64,000 bases of DNA from Burkholderia sp. Bp9142 (GTDB lineage Bacteria > Pseudomonadota > Gammaproteobacteria > Burkholderiales > Burkholderiaceae). Within the stretch, counting starts at the first letter, position 1. Each line of letters opens with the position of its first letter. The stretch is from positions 1 through 64,000 of the forward strand of contig NZ_QTPP01000009.1 in NCBI RefSeq assembly GCF_003853415.1, given 5' to 3'. A program made the translations under genes and the position numbers. The notes under the pieces are model-generated. The model was not told the origin of the DNA. It searched no databases and saw only the letters and a program-made list of their open reading frames with translations. Below, in pieces: positions 63,981 through 64,000 of the stretch.

Positions 63981-64000
63981 GCATAGTTGGAATCACGCAC

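Overview
The window is high-GC DNA with the codon bias and gene content of a Burkholderia sensu stricto primary chromosome, most like the B. cepacia complex. This rests on the glyA-nrdR-minor pilin order, the mha/hmg aromatic operon, the groESL-thiD-rubredoxin-yqgE-ruvX-pyrR block, and many LysR, IclR, AraC and MFS genes. I see no prophage, insertion sequence, CRISPR array, rRNA or tRNA. It is mostly core chromosome with a few accessory patches.

Layout. 1-3.8 kb: the 3' end of glyA, nrdR, and a five-gene minor-pilin operon (fimT, pilV, pilW, pilX and pilE types). 3.8-5.2 kb: a minus-strand YqjD/YqjE-type membrane stress operon. 5.5-10 kb: a 1-Cys peroxiredoxin, glutaryl-CoA dehydrogenase divergent from an IclR regulator, a GFA protein and a degenerate EAL protein. 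10-16.2 kb: an aromatic operon (flavin hydroxylase, small DUF2783 partner, aromatic-acid symporter, hmgA, fahA) that fits 3-hydroxyphenylacetate to homogentisate to fumarate plus acetoacetate. 16.3-26 kb: two MFS exporters, bluB, a D-lactate dehydrogenase-type enzyme, LysR, a serine/alanine-glyoxylate aminotransferase, AraC and an EamA exporter. 26-27.4 kb: a RES-type toxin-antitoxin locus with a frameshifted toxin. 27.4-33.7 kb: an MFS gene and xdhABC, where xdhC lacks its N-terminal domain and is preceded by two 83-bp GC-rich repeats.

33.8-46.6 kb: an NTF2-like protein, LysR, a DsbA-fold isomerase, a TAXI binding protein, a BON protein, two large secreted lipoprotein hydrolases (3-hydroxybutyrate oligomer hydrolase and an S10 carboxypeptidase), a TauE/SafE exporter, a DHA2 drug exporter and an FrnE-like protein. 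46.8-51 kb: a D-amino-acid locus resembling a rearranged dauBAR, with perfect GTCTA-N3-TAGAC palindromes in the divergent promoter region. 51.5-53.4 kb: an exported protein with eight 42-44 residue repeats. 53.6-57 kb: an ECF sigma/anti-sigma pair with a cupredoxin, a DUF1571-like protein and an SRPBCC protein, preceded by a PF03640-type secreted protein. 57-59.4 kb: groES-groEL with a perfect CIRCE operator. 59.5-64 kb: thiD, a rubredoxin, an unrecognised protein, yqgE, ruvX and pyrR.

The likeliest under-described systems are the sigma/cupredoxin operon, the repeat protein, the palindrome-controlled D-amino-acid locus, and the frameshifted RES locus. All calls come from reading the sequence. 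No database search was run, and family names reflect recognition of motifs.
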